Assembly (NCBI RefSeq): GCF_002959755.1
Contig: NZ_PPCW01000003.1
Coordinates: 49,552-113,551, forward strand
DNA from: Veillonella sp. T11011-6
Lineage (GTDB): Bacteria; Bacillota; Negativicutes; Veillonellales; Veillonellaceae
DNA length: 64,000 bases
Reading direction: 5' to 3'
Shown: one piece after another, positions 41,818 through 51,098 of the stretch
Layout: every line of letters begins with the position of its first letter
Position numbering within the stretch: the first letter of the stretch is position 1
Notes under the pieces: model-generated
What the model was told of the DNA's origin: nothing
Seen by the model: only the letters and a program-made list of their open reading frames with translations
Database searches by the model: none
Position numbers and translations under genes: made by a program

Positions 41818-44031
41818 TTATTTTTGTTTTATTTCATCCCAATCACTTAAATCCGGTAGTTTGTTGCTTGTTATAGATTCCTGAATCCAGTAGTTAATGG
41901 AGGTTAAGTTGCAAGATTCTCGTTCGAAGACATATTCGTTGTCCTCGTCTACAGTGGCATAGAGTTGAATGCGTAAGTTTTTACCTTTTTTGCGCTCGAT
42001 ATAATAGCTAATGCATTGATCATCAATGCTAGAAGGGCGAACCGAAATCATATCATACTTACCATTCGCTACGCCTTCTAAGGCATCCTTAATCATTTGA
42101 TTTGAAAATTCATATTGATTGAGGTAGAAAATATCGTTGTCGCAAGTTAATACGTATTCCCGAGGAGGCGTAGTGTTTTTGTACTCTTTCTCCCAACTTT
42201 CATCAATAACAGGCAATGTAGCATGATCATAGAATTCCTTAATTAAAGCGAGACCTTCAGGAATGGACATCTCCTTGAAGTATCGTATTTCGTATACCGT
42301 AGGCTCCAAGGTTTCATCGCGTTCCGTTGGATTGTCAATATAGCCATATAGATAGATGGTACAAGCATTTTTATCTTCATTGTGGAACATAACGATGCTG
42401 TACACATCGTGAATAACGTTTCCTATGGATTGGCGATTATCATAGATGATAAAGCTGAGATATTTTTGTGTATCCCATTCCCGTTGAATGAAATTCCAGT
42501 CGTATTTATTCGTGCGCCAACCAGTTGTAGAGTCCTCAAAGATTTCTAAGACGTCAACAGAGTTTTGCGGCCAAGCAGGTGGCATAGGATTGCACGTTGT
42601 AGAAGATTGTGTGACACCTTCTTTGTACTGATAATGTCCGTTAACGAGTTCAAAGGCGTCTAATCGTTCAGATGCTTCGTCAGGAATTACCAACGGTTCA
42701 CCAGTACCAAAACAATTATCAGTTCTTGTGTTGAGACGGTTGATGCTTTCACGAGCATGCTCGTAGAAGGTAACGGCTAGGTCTAACTCCGGCTTTTTGG
42801 TAATGGCACCAGTTTCGTAGCAATAGCCCGCTGCCAGTTGCCATAGATGGTCCGCATAGTCATAACTGCCGTATCTATCGTAACATTTGCTAGACTGATC
42901 AACGCACTCTACGGCGGTTTCTATGGCAGGGGTATTACCTTTTTTGAACGTAAATACATAAGCGAGATATGGCCAAAGGCTATCGAGACTGTAAATAGCT
43001 GGATGTTGCAATAAGTGAGCAATGCGAGACCAGTCTTGGGATTGCCCATCGATGTTCAATGTACGAAGAATGATGGCTTGCATTGTAACATAAGCGTGGT
43101 CATTAAAGTCTAAATAATCTGGGCTTATAGCGGCACGTTCATAGTATTTGAGGGCCTTTTGAATATCTTGAGGGATTCTTTTGTGAGACTCACCTGGTTT
43201 CGCATAATATTCAGCAGCTTCACGCAAGCACAGGCCATTATTCATGGCTGCGCCGCGCTCAAAATACTCGAGAGCTCGTTCATGCTCTCCACGCGACTTA
43301 CATATATCGCCTGCTAAATACATCATGAGTGGCAAACCTGCTGCAGCCCCTTCAAAAATGACTTGTTCTTCCATTGCCCTATTATTTTGCTCGGCATAGG
43401 TAAGGCGCAAGTTGCGGTACGCAATGACAAGACCTGCCGCTGCAGATTTATGTAACCATTGCTGCGCAATGGCCGTTACTTTATTTGCCAATCTACGTTG
43501 ATCTACTTGTACAAATAAAGATTTTAAAAAATGGACAACACCAGATGGTTCACCTTCATTAACTATCTTTCGTGCAGATGGCAAGAGGCGGTAATCGCCC
43601 CATTGGAATACATTGGCAATGGCGTAGGCACAGTAGGAACAACCTTTTTGGGCGCCCTCATAGACGCGCTGGAATGCTTGGTCCTTCGTCATAGGCAACT
43701 CTTTTTCAATAGTTGGCGTGAGGGCACCAGAGGTACGCATAGCTTGTAAAATAGCGATGGCACTGCCTTTGCGAATAGCCGTATGTAAATAACTATACGC
43801 CTTTGTGTCATCCTCAGGAAAGCCTGCTTCAATCCAGGTGAACTGAGGGCCAGAATAGACGCGTGCCAAAATAGCGTACACATCGCCAATACCAGGAATC
43901 TTTTGGCCTTCCTCGTCAAGTTTCACAAGTGCGTCAAGCTCAGCTTTGCCCGCCCAAGCTATATCTTTATTACACTGGTGGAATATTTTATTGAAAGACT
44001 GTTGTATTTGATCAGTGAAATAAAAACTCAT
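41818..44031 (-). CDS. Large Sel1-repeat protein of unknown function
   Basis: 737 residues, no signal peptide. The N-terminal two thirds contain repeated helical pairs of Sel1/TPR type, with recognisable units such as KAYSYLHTAIRKGSAIAIL, FQRVYEGAQKGCSYCAYAIA and RALEYFERGAAMNNGLCLREAA. The C-terminal third is different: aromatic, acidic and beta-like (WPQNSVDVLEIFEDS, DNRQSIGNVIHDVYSIVMF), with no family I recognise. Sel1 repeats mediate protein contacts. GGAGGAGAGAGC precedes the ATG. It is transcribed away from the trp leader and with the MFS gene. The role is unknown. Confidence 0.7.
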   Translation of the reverse strand: MSFYFTDQIQQSFNKIFHQCNKDIAWAGKAELDALVKLDEEGQKIPGIGDVYAILARVYSGPQFTWIEAGFPEDDTKAYSYLHTAIRKGSAIAILQAMRTSGALTPTIEKELPMTKDQAFQRVYEGAQKGCSYCAYAIANVFQWGDYRLLPSARKIVNEGEPSGVVHFLKSLFVQVDQRRLANKVTAIAQQWLHKSAAAGLVIAYRNLRLTYAEQNNRAMEEQVIFEGAAAGLPLMMYLAGDICKSRGEHERALEYFERGAAMNNGLCLREAAEYYAKPGESHKRIPQDIQKALKYYERAAISPDYLDFNDHAYVTMQAIILRTLNIDGQSQDWSRIAHLLQHPAIYSLDSLWPYLAYVFTFKKGNTPAIETAVECVDQSSKCYDRYGSYDYADHLWQLAAGYCYETGAITKKPELDLAVTFYEHARESINRLNTRTDNCFGTGEPLVIPDEASERLDAFELVNGHYQYKEGVTQSSTTCNPMPPAWPQNSVDVLEIFEDSTTGWRTNKYDWNFIQREWDTQKYLSFIIYDNRQSIGNVIHDVYSIVMFHNEDKNACTIYLYGYIDNPTERDETLEPTVYEIRYFKEMSIPEGLALIKEFYDHATLPVIDESWEKEYKNTTPPREYVLTCDNDIFYLNQYEFSNQMIKDALEGVANGKYDMISVRPSSIDDQCISYYIERKKGKNLRIQLYATVDEDNEYVFERESCNLTSINYWIQESITSNKLPDLSDWDEIKQK

Positions 44032-44219
44032 GCTCTCTCCTCCGCATAATAATCAGTAAAACCTGATAACATATGTAGTTTCAGTATACTATTAGTATTT
44101 AGAGGAACACAATATAAATATTCTGAATTTGGAGGGGACTAGGGAAATCAGTAATTGGATTATATATGGGTATTAGGTGATGAACGAATGTAAGGATAAG
44201 GTGAAAGTTGAGATTTTTC

Positions 44220-44249
44220 TTGACTTTCATTCTATAGAAATATTATAAT
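44220..44249 (+). promoter_or_regulatory. Promoter of the trp operon
   Basis: TTGACT (44220-44225), an 18-bp spacer and TATAAT (44244-44249), immediately before the T-box leader. Confidence 0.7.
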
Positions 44250-44264
44250 CAGATTATAATTTTA

Positions 44265-44596
44265 TACTCGCCTAAAAGAAACCGATGAGGTGGAGATAAA
44301 AATAGGAAATGCACTCACAGAGAGCGGGATTAGCTGAGAACCCGTAGTACGCAGCTTATTAAATGGACCACCGAGGGCGCATGGAACAGAATGAATTTCA
44401 TTCCTAGTATGGTGCGACGTCACACGAGCGTTAGTCGTGAGGGATATGTTAGTATCCTGCGAAAGAGGAATGCGCTGCATTCAAACAAGGTGGTACCGCG
44501 ATTTATAGCATAATACAAGTATTTTCTAATACTCTTGTAAAAATAGAACTATAGACTCGTCCTTGACGTTATATTGTCATGGGCGAGTTTTTTTAT
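44265..44596 (+). ncRNA. T-box riboswitch, tryptophan-specific, upstream of trpE
   Basis: Senses uncharged tRNA-Trp. Seen in order: stem I with AGAGAG and GGGATTAGCTGAGAACCC, the likely specifier codon TGG at 44364-44366 (AAATGGACC), the T-box sequence AAGGTGGTACCGCG at 44487-44500, whose GGTGG pairs with the tRNA acceptor end, and the competing terminator ACTCGTCC/GGGCGAGT (about 44555-44588) followed by eight T residues. Low charged Trp would favour the antiterminator and read-through into trpE. The start of stem I is approximate. No trpR-like or TRAP-like gene is in the window. Confidence 0.92.
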
Positions 44597-44621
44597 TGGC
44601 CAACGCCAGATGGAGGTTCTC

Positions 44622-46091
44622 ATGATTTTTCCTAGTCTTGACCGTGTGAAAGCTATCGCACCGGGCTACGATATCGTGCCTGTATATATGGAAATTTTAT
44701 CCGACGTACGCACACCGATTAGCGTGTTGAAAGCGTTAAAACAAGTGAGCAGTCATACGTACTTGCTTGAAAGTGCGGATAATAGTAATCATTGGGGCCG
44801 TTACTCCTTCTTGGGCTATGATCCTAAGATTGAGCTCTTCTGCAAAAATCATCAAATGACTATCAAAGACGGTACAACACGTACCTTTGATTGTTCAGAC
44901 CCAGCTGCAGAGATTCGCAATATTTTGAGCCAATATAAAAGCCCTCGCTTAGAAGAATTACCAACATTCACAGGCGGCTTTGTAGGTTACTTTGCTTGCG
45001 AATATATCCGCTATATCGAGCCAACCCTCGATTTCCCAACACCAGATGATGACCCTGCTATGGTCAACGATGTAGACCTTATGCTCTTCGATAAGGTAAT
45101 CGCATTCGACCATTACAAAAACAAAATCTACCTGATTGCTAACATCAGCACAAATGATTTGGAACGTAACTACAACAAGGCTGAGCTTGAACTTAAAGCA
45201 TTAGCTGATCTCGTAGTAAACGGCAAAGAGGCGGACATTCCAAAAGGCATCCTTAAAACAGAGTTCACTTCTGAATTTACAAAGGACGAGTTTGAAGCAG
45301 TTGTTAAAAAGACACAGCATTACATTAAGGAAGGGGATATCTTCCAATGTGTTGTATCTAACCGCCGTGAAGCTGAGTTCGATGGCAGCTTGTTAAATGC
45401 ATACCGCGTATTGCGTACGTTGAACCCATCTCCATACATGTTCTACCTATCTGGTGGCGATGTAGAGCTTACAGGTGCCTCTCCAGAAACATTGGTAAAA
45501 TTGACGGATGGTAAAATGTACACCTTCCCAATTGCAGGTACTATGCGCCGCGGTAAAACCGAAGCAGAGGACATCGCTATTGAAGAAAAACTCATTAACG
45601 ACGAGAAAGAGTTGGCTGAACATAACATGCTCGTTGACCTTGGCCGTAACGATTTAGGTAAAATTGCTAAATTCGGTTCCGTACAAGTAGAGGCGTTACA
45701 TATGTTGCAACGTTTCTCTCATGTTATTCACATTACATCTACTGTAAGCGGTGACATTCAAGACGGTAAAGATGCTCTCGATGCTATCGGGGCTACATTG
45801 CCAGCTGGCACATTGTCCGGGGCTCCTAAAATTCGCGCTATTGAAATCTTACACGAACTAGAAAAAAGCCCGCGCGGTGTATACGGCGGCGCTGTAGGTT
45901 ACATCGACTTCTCTGGTAACATGGACGTATGTATCGGCATCCGTATGGCTATGAATAAAGGCGGTAAGGTTTATGTTCGCGCTGGTGCAGGTATCGTTCG
46001 TGATAGCGTACCTGCAAGCGAATACAATGAAACTTTGATGAAAGGCCAATCCATGATTTCCGCAATTACAGATGCACAGGAGGTAGAATAA
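44622..46091 (+). CDS. trpE: Anthranilate synthase component I
   Basis: Chorismate plus ammonia or glutamine to anthranilate. 489 residues. Seen: the Trp feedback site LLESAD near residue 48, then the chorismate-utilising domain with QCVVSNRREAEF, PSPYMFYLSG, ELTGASPETLV, PIAGTMRRGKT, DLGRNDLGKIA, GTLSGAPKIRAIEI and AGAGIVRDS. TGGAGG fixes ATG 44622; an in-frame ATG at 44574 lies in the leader terminator. Its last base overlaps the ATG of trpG (TAATG), giving coupled translation of the two subunits. Controlled by the T-box upstream and presumably by Trp feedback. Confidence 0.97.
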   Translation: MIFPSLDRVKAIAPGYDIVPVYMEILSDVRTPISVLKALKQVSSHTYLLESADNSNHWGRYSFLGYDPKIELFCKNHQMTIKDGTTRTFDCSDPAAEIRNILSQYKSPRLEELPTFTGGFVGYFACEYIRYIEPTLDFPTPDDDPAMVNDVDLMLFDKVIAFDHYKNKIYLIANISTNDLERNYNKAELELKALADLVVNGKEADIPKGILKTEFTSEFTKDEFEAVVKKTQHYIKEGDIFQCVVSNRREAEFDGSLLNAYRVLRTLNPSPYMFYLSGGDVELTGASPETLVKLTDGKMYTFPIAGTMRRGKTEAEDIAIEEKLINDEKELAEHNMLVDLGRNDLGKIAKFGSVQVEALHMLQRFSHVIHITSTVSGDIQDGKDALDAIGATLPAGTLSGAPKIRAIEILHELEKSPRGVYGGAVGYIDFSGNMDVCIGIRMAMNKGGKVYVRAGAGIVRDSVPASEYNETLMKGQSMISAITDAQEVE

Positions 46092-46657
46092 TGGTACTCC
46101 TTATAGATAATTACGATAGCTTCTCCTTCAATTTATACCAATTAGTAGGCTCTATCGATCCAGATATTAAAGTCATCCGCAGCGATGAATTAACAGTTGA
46201 AGAAATCCGCGCGTTGAAACCAGATTACGTGATACTTTCACCAGGACCTGGCAGACCAGCTGATGCGGGCGTATACGAAGATCTATTGCGCGAATGCAAA
46301 GGTGAGTTCCCAATCCTCGGCGTATGCCTTGGTCACCAAGCCATCGGCGAAGTATTCGGTGGCACCGTTTCCTATGCAAAACAAGTTATGCACGGCAAAC
46401 AAAGCGTAGCCAAACAAGTGCACCCATCCAAAATCCTTAAAGATGTACCTGAACAATTTGAAGTAGCACGCTACCACTCCTTGGCGATTATTGACGAAAC
46501 CATGCCAAGCGAACTCATCGTTACATCCATTACCGACGACGGCGAAGTAATGAGCGTAGAACACAAAGACTACCCAATCTATGGCGTGCAATTCCATCCG
46601 GAATCTATCATGACGCCGAACGGGGAACAAATGATCCGCAATTTCTTATCTAAGTAG
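46091..46657 (+). CDS. trpG: Anthranilate synthase component II, glutamine amidotransferase
   Basis: Supplies ammonia to TrpE. 188 residues with the class I amidotransferase triad: Cys79 in GVCLGHQAIG, His169 and Glu171 in QFHPES. LSPGPGRPADAG precedes the nucleophile. It is a stand-alone TrpG, not fused to TrpD. It may also serve folate synthesis as PabA, as in Bacillus, but no pab gene is here. It is separated from trpD by 534 bp of structured non-coding DNA, unusual within a trp operon. Confidence 0.96.
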   Translation: MVLLIDNYDSFSFNLYQLVGSIDPDIKVIRSDELTVEEIRALKPDYVILSPGPGRPADAGVYEDLLRECKGEFPILGVCLGHQAIGEVFGGTVSYAKQVMHGKQSVAKQVHPSKILKDVPEQFEVARYHSLAIIDETMPSELIVTSITDDGEVMSVEHKDYPIYGVQFHPESIMTPNGEQMIRNFLSK

Positions 46658-46663
46658 TACTGT

Positions 46664-46809
46664 GGACCGGCATTTGCTTTAAATACCTTAGTAGTCGAGC
46701 TAGTGGCCCTAAAGCCTCCACTGGCCAGGTCTATCCCTTCGGGATAGGGCCAAAGTCGTTTTATGACCACCATCTCGACTAAACCTTAATTTAGATCCAA
46801 ATGCAGTCC
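46664..46809. repeat. Palindromic structured repeat A between trpG and trpD
   Basis: 146 bp with near-perfect symmetry about 46736: the ends GGAC/GTCC, GTCGAG (46694-46699) with CTCGAC (46774-46779), and a central CTATCCC TTC GGGATAG stem. The arms are about 36 bp and imperfect. It contains CCTCCACTGGCCAGGTC (46715-46731) and AGGGCCAAAGTCG (46746-46758), which recur in reverse orientation in repeat B. Confidence 0.8.
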
Positions 46810-46853
46810 TATCATTACCATAAATAAAAAATTGCAAATCATCATAAGGGAAG

Positions 46854-46936
46854 AGAACGGCTACGCCGTTCTATACTCCCACCCTCTATAAAGAAATGAC
46901 CTGTGCGTTACTCCATATAATGCGCAGGATCATTTG
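46854..46936 (+). other. Two further hairpins in the trpG-trpD gap
   Basis: AGAACGG/CCGTTCT around 46853-46871 and an imperfect stem AAATGACCTGTGCG with TGCGCAGGATCATTT (about 46894-46935). Neither is followed by a T run, so neither looks like a terminator. Confidence 0.55.
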
Positions 46937-46983
46937 AGAGATATTGAATTGTTGTTCATTTTATTGCGATTGGGACGGTGAGT

Positions 46984-47143
46984 AGGGCATATAAAAGATT
47001 AAATGTCATAGTGTTTATGTGAGTTCACGGGGTTCTAGGCCCGACTTTGGCCCTGCGAAGGCCGTAGGCCGTAGTCAGACCCGGCCAGTGGAGGGCATAG
47101 GTCCACGTGAATCACATGTAGTATTAACGCAGGTATATGCCCT
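46984..47143. repeat. Palindromic structured repeat B between trpG and trpD
   Basis: 160 bp with end arms AGGGCATAT (46984-46992) and ATATGCCCT (47135-47143), an inner GTGAGTTCACG with CGTGAATCAC, and a GGCCGTAGGCC centre. It carries CGACTTTGGCCCT (47042-47054) and GACCCGGCCAGTGGAGG (47078-47094), the reverse complement (one mismatch) of the two core blocks of repeat A. The outer arms of A and B differ in sequence but keep the palindromic design. Confidence 0.8.
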
Positions 47144-47191
47144 ATTATCGTTGAACCGAAGTAAAATGAACAACAAGTAAGGAGCTATAAA

Positions 47192-48202
47192 ATGATTAAA
47201 GACGCATTATATGCAGTAACTCATGGTCAAGATTTATCCTACGACCTTGCTAAAGATACAATGAACAAGATTATGAGCGGCGAGGTAGCCGAGGTTCCTA
47301 TGGCTGGCTTCTTGTGCGCTTTGGCAGCGAAAGGCCCTACTGTAGATGAGGTTACAGCCTTTGCTGAGGTTATGCGTGAGAAGGCAGGTTCTGTACCTCA
47401 TGAAGGTACTGTTGTAGAAATCGTAGGTACTGGCGGGGACGAAGCGAATACGTTCAACATTTCTACTACATCTGGTTTCATCATTTCTGCAGCAGGTATT
47501 CCTGTAGCAAAACATGGTAACCGCAGTGTATCCAGTAAATGTGGTGCTGCTGATTTAATCGAAGCATTAGGCGCTAAATTAGAGCTTAATGGTGAACAAA
47601 ATGAGGCAGTCCTCAACAAAGCAAATATGTGCTTCATGTTTGCTCCTGTATACCACCAAGCTATGAAATATGCAGGCCCTGTACGTAAAGCGTTAGGCGT
47701 TCGTACTGTATTCAACATTCTTGGACCATTGGCGAACCCAGCAGGTGCTACTGTGGAGTTGATGGGCGTGTACGATAAATCTTTGGTAGAACCATTGGCT
47801 CGTGTATTGGCTAATCTTGGCGTTAAACGCGGTGCTGTGGTACACGGCTTCGATGGCCTTGATGAAATTACAGCTACCAACAAAACGTACGTATGCGAAA
47901 TTAATAATGGTACTTTCACAAGCTACGAATTCGATCCTAAGGACTATGGTTTCGAATACGCTGATAAAACTGAGCTTGAAGGTGGCGACGCAACAGCAAA
48001 TGCTGAGATTACACGCCGCGTTCTCGGTGGTGAGCAAGGCGGTAAACGCACCGCAGTTCTTCTCAATGCTGGTATGGCGATTTACCTTGCAAAAGAGGGC
48101 CTTACATTAGCAGAGGGCATTGAAGAGGCGAAAAACATGATCGACTCTGGCAAGGCGCTTGCTACAATGGAACAGTTTGTGAAAGCAACACAAGAGGTAT
48201 AA
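47192..48202 (+). CDS. trpD: Anthranilate phosphoribosyltransferase
   Basis: Joins anthranilate to PRPP. 336 residues. Seen: the helical N-terminal domain, then the PRPP loop EIVGTGGDEANTFNIST, KHGNRSVSSKCGAADLIEALGA, and the second metal motif GLDEITA. TAAGGAGC precedes the ATG. It begins the second half of the operon after the long structured gap and is followed within 3 bp by trpCF. Whether it is read from the T-box transcript or also from a local promoter cannot be settled by eye. Confidence 0.96.
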   Translation: MIKDALYAVTHGQDLSYDLAKDTMNKIMSGEVAEVPMAGFLCALAAKGPTVDEVTAFAEVMREKAGSVPHEGTVVEIVGTGGDEANTFNISTTSGFIISAAGIPVAKHGNRSVSSKCGAADLIEALGAKLELNGEQNEAVLNKANMCFMFAPVYHQAMKYAGPVRKALGVRTVFNILGPLANPAGATVELMGVYDKSLVEPLARVLANLGVKRGAVVHGFDGLDEITATNKTYVCEINNGTFTSYEFDPKDYGFEYADKTELEGGDATANAEITRRVLGGEQGGKRTAVLLNAGMAIYLAKEGLTLAEGIEEAKNMIDSGKALATMEQFVKATQEV

Positions 48203-48205
48203 CCA

Positions 48206-49732
48206 TTGATTTTAGATAAAATTGTAGAGGCTACTAAAGTTCGAGTGGCCAAAGAAAAAGAGGTGGACACGCCTGAGGCTGTGAAAGTAGCGGCCTTAGC
48301 GTTACCATCGGATACAGGATTTCCTTTTGAAGCAGCACTTCGTCAGCAAGACTTTAACTTCATTTGTGAAGTAAAGAAGGCATCTCCATCAAAAGGCATC
48401 ATAGCAGAGCACTTCCCGTATTTAGACATCGCCAAAGAATATGAGGTTGCTGGTGCAGCAGCCATTTCTGTACTGACAGAGCCAGACTTCTTTAAAGGTG
48501 ATAAAAAATACTTACAAGAAATTGCTAGCACTGTAAAAATTCCTGTATTACGCAAGGATTTCATTATCGATGAATACCAAATCTACCAAGCAAAGGTATG
48601 GGGCGCTAGTGCAATCCTCTTAATCTGTGCATGCCTCGATGTACCAACATTGACCAAGTTCCGTAAGTTAGCGGACTCTCTTGGCTTATCTTCTTTGGTT
48701 GAGGCTCATGACGAAAAAGAAGTACAAATGGCTATTGATTGCGGTGCCCGTATTATTGGCGTTAACAACCGTAATTTGAAAGACTTTACTGTAGATGTAC
48801 AAAATAGTGTACGCTTGCGCAATCTCGTTCAAGACGATGTGATCTTTGTATCTGAAAGCGGTCTAGAAACGCCAGAGGATATCCAAGTGTTGCGGGATAA
48901 CAATATTGGAGTAGCCTTGATGGGGGAAACGTTTATGCGTTCTCCTAACAAGGTTGAAAAGTTGGCATATCTCTATGGGCCCACATACTACACACCAAAG
49001 GTTAAGATGTGCGGTATTTCTAAGGTGGAAACAATCCCTGCAGTAGTAGAGGCAAAACCAGATTACATGGGCCTTGTATTCGCACCAAGTAAACGGCAAG
49101 TGACGGTAGACCAAGCTAAAACATTAGTGGAAGAACTACATAAGCAATATGCAGATAAATACGATACAGATGTAACACAATGCAATGATGATACAGTACA
49201 AGCTGGAACAGTAGGGATTAAAGCATCAGAAAACGTGCAGATCTTTGAAGAAAATACTAATTCTGACGCTATTAAAACGGTAGGTGTCTTCGTCAATGAA
49301 ATACTAGATAACCTCGTTACAATTGCTAAAGAAGCCAATCTTGATGCGGTGCAATTGCACGGCGATGAAGATGAAGCTTTCATCCAAGCTCTCAAAGAGA
49401 AAACGGATGTAGAAGTTTGGAAGGCTGTTCAAATCCGCAGTGCTGCAGATGCAGAGGCGTGGATCGATAGCAGTGCGGATATGCTATTATTTGATGCGTA
49501 CCACAAGGACGAGCGCGGCGGTACGGGCGAAGTATTCGACTGGTCTTGCTTAGATGAGTTTGAACGTCCCTTTATGCTCGCAGGTGGTATCGACAGTACT
49601 AACGTGGCACGTGCTATCCGCACAGTTCGCCCTTATGGCATAGATATTAGTAGCGGCATTGAAACAGATGGCGCGAAAGACGATGAGAAGATTAAAGCTT
49701 TCACAAACATCGTGAGAACCATAGCTCACTAA
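48206..49732 (+). CDS. trpCF: Fused indole-3-glycerol-phosphate synthase / phosphoribosylanthranilate isomerase
   Basis: One 508-residue chain carries two TIM barrels. Residues 1-260 are TrpC: CEVKKASPSKG near 53, VLTEPDFFKG, VLRKDFIIDEYQIY, and SESGLETPEDI. Residues from about 266 are TrpF: KVKMCGIS with the catalytic Cys269, GLVFAPSKRQV, VQLHGDE and LLFDAYHKDERGGTGE with the catalytic Asp. The TrpF half has an extra stretch of about 45 residues (KQYADKYDTDVTQCNDD and following) between its second helix and VGVFVNE. The fusion order C-F matches enteric TrpC. TTG start with GAGGT at good spacing. Confidence 0.95.
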   Translation: MILDKIVEATKVRVAKEKEVDTPEAVKVAALALPSDTGFPFEAALRQQDFNFICEVKKASPSKGIIAEHFPYLDIAKEYEVAGAAAISVLTEPDFFKGDKKYLQEIASTVKIPVLRKDFIIDEYQIYQAKVWGASAILLICACLDVPTLTKFRKLADSLGLSSLVEAHDEKEVQMAIDCGARIIGVNNRNLKDFTVDVQNSVRLRNLVQDDVIFVSESGLETPEDIQVLRDNNIGVALMGETFMRSPNKVEKLAYLYGPTYYTPKVKMCGISKVETIPAVVEAKPDYMGLVFAPSKRQVTVDQAKTLVEELHKQYADKYDTDVTQCNDDTVQAGTVGIKASENVQIFEENTNSDAIKTVGVFVNEILDNLVTIAKEANLDAVQLHGDEDEAFIQALKEKTDVEVWKAVQIRSAADAEAWIDSSADMLLFDAYHKDERGGTGEVFDWSCLDEFERPFMLAGGIDSTNVARAIRTVRPYGIDISSGIETDGAKDDEKIKAFTNIVRTIAH

Positions 49733-49904
49733 ATGTTGAGAGAATAAGGTCTATTATAGGCGAGTAATCATAGAAAATACATAAATCTAAGATATAATAA
49801 TATTTTAGACACATCCGATGGAATTCATCGATTGTTGAAATCGATGCCAATAGTAACGCTATATAGGCGTGCTAGCAGGAATGGTATATGGAAAGGTAAG
49901 TTAT

Positions 49905-51098
49905 ATGAGTGAACAAAGACATGGTTATTTTGGCTCCTTCGGTGGCCAATTTATGCCAGAAACATTGATGAATGCAGTCATCGAATTGGAAGAGGCATAC
50001 AACAAATACAAAGATGATCCTGATTTCGTGCGCGAACTTGAGGATTTACATAAAAAATATACAGGTCGTCCATCCCTTTTATACTATGCAGATCGCATGA
50101 CAAAAGACCTTGGTGGTGCCAAAATTTATTTGAAACGTGAAGATTTGAACCATACTGGGTCTCATAAATTGAACAATGTAATCGGTCAAATGTTATTGGC
50201 AAAACGGATGGGTAAAACTCGCGTTATTGCTGAAACTGGTGCAGGTCAACATGGTGTGGCAACGGCTACTATCGCTGCGTTGATGGGCATGGAATGCGAA
50301 GTATACATGGGCGCTGAGGACTGTGAACGTCAAGCACTTAACGTATATCGCATGGAATTATTGGGCGCTAAGGTGCATCCTGTAACAACTGGTACAAGCA
50401 CATTAAAAGATGCTGTATCCGAAGCGATGCGCGAATGGACAAACCGTATGTCTGATACGCACTATGTATTGGGCTCTGTTATGGGTGCTCATCCATTCCC
50501 TATGATCGTTCGCGATTTCCAATCCATCATCAGCCGCGAAGCGCGTGAGCAAATCCTTGAAGCAGAAGGCAAATTGCCAACAGCTGTTATGGCTTGCGTA
50601 GGCGGTGGCTCCAATGCGATGGGCATGTTCTATCACTTCATTCCTGATGAAGGGGTTCGCCTCATCGGTTGTGAAGCAGCTGGTCGTGGTGTTGATACAG
50701 AGGAACATGCAGCAACAATCGCAAAAGGCTCTGTGGGTATCTTCCATGGCATGAAATCTTACTTCTGCCAAGACGAAGATGGTCAAATTGCTCCAGTATA
50801 TTCTATCTCTGCAGGCCTTGACTACCCTGGCATCGGTCCTGAACATGCGTACTTGCACGATAGCGGTCGTGCTGAATACGTACCTGTAACGGATGATGAA
50901 GCGGTGGATGCATTCGAATACTTGTCTCGTTTAGAAGGCATTATTCCAGCTATTGAAAGTGCTCATGCAGTGGCACATGCTCGTAAAATTGCTCCTACTA
51001 TGAGCAAGGACGATATCATTATTATTTGTTTATCTGGTCGCGGTGACAAAGACGTAGCGGCTATGGCGAAATACAGAGGGGTGGATCTTCATGAGTAA
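49905..51098 (+). CDS. trpB: Tryptophan synthase beta subunit
   Basis: PLP enzyme that condenses indole with serine. 397 residues. Seen: [15 protein letters not shown] at the N terminus, the PLP lysine K88 in [23 protein letters not shown], the phosphate loop GGGSNAMG, and the late SGRGDKD. GGAAAGG before ATG 49905 decides the start; the upstream in-frame ATG at 49869 lies in the 172-bp gap, which includes a small ATCGAT-type hairpin and might hold an internal promoter. It overlaps trpA by 8 bp, as expected for the alpha-beta complex. Confidence 0.97.
   Translation: MSEQRHGYFGSFGGQFMPETLMNAVIELEEAYNKYKDDPDFVRELEDLHKKYTGRPSLLYYADRMTKDLGGAKIYLKREDLNHTGSHKLNNVIGQMLLAKRMGKTRVIAETGAGQHGVATATIAALMGMECEVYMGAEDCERQALNVYRMELLGAKVHPVTTGTSTLKDAVSEAMREWTNRMSDTHYVLGSVMGAHPFPMIVRDFQSIISREAREQILEAEGKLPTAVMACVGGGSNAMGMFYHFIPDEGVRLIGCEAAGRGVDTEEHAATIAKGSVGIFHGMKSYFCQDEDGQIAPVYSISAGLDYPGIGPEHAYLHDSGRAEYVPVTDDEAVDAFEYLSRLEGIIPAIESAHAVAHARKIAPTMSKDDIIIICLSGRGDKDVAAMAKYRGVDLHE

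Noticed and set aside
46658-47191. A retron or group II intron in the trpG-trpD gap
   Set aside because: No reverse transcriptase frame is present and the structures are simple palindromes, so a repeat element is the better reading.
47398-47919. A 173-codon minus-strand frame opposite trpD
   Set aside because: Complement of a conserved trpD reading frame, low-information composition and no start signal.
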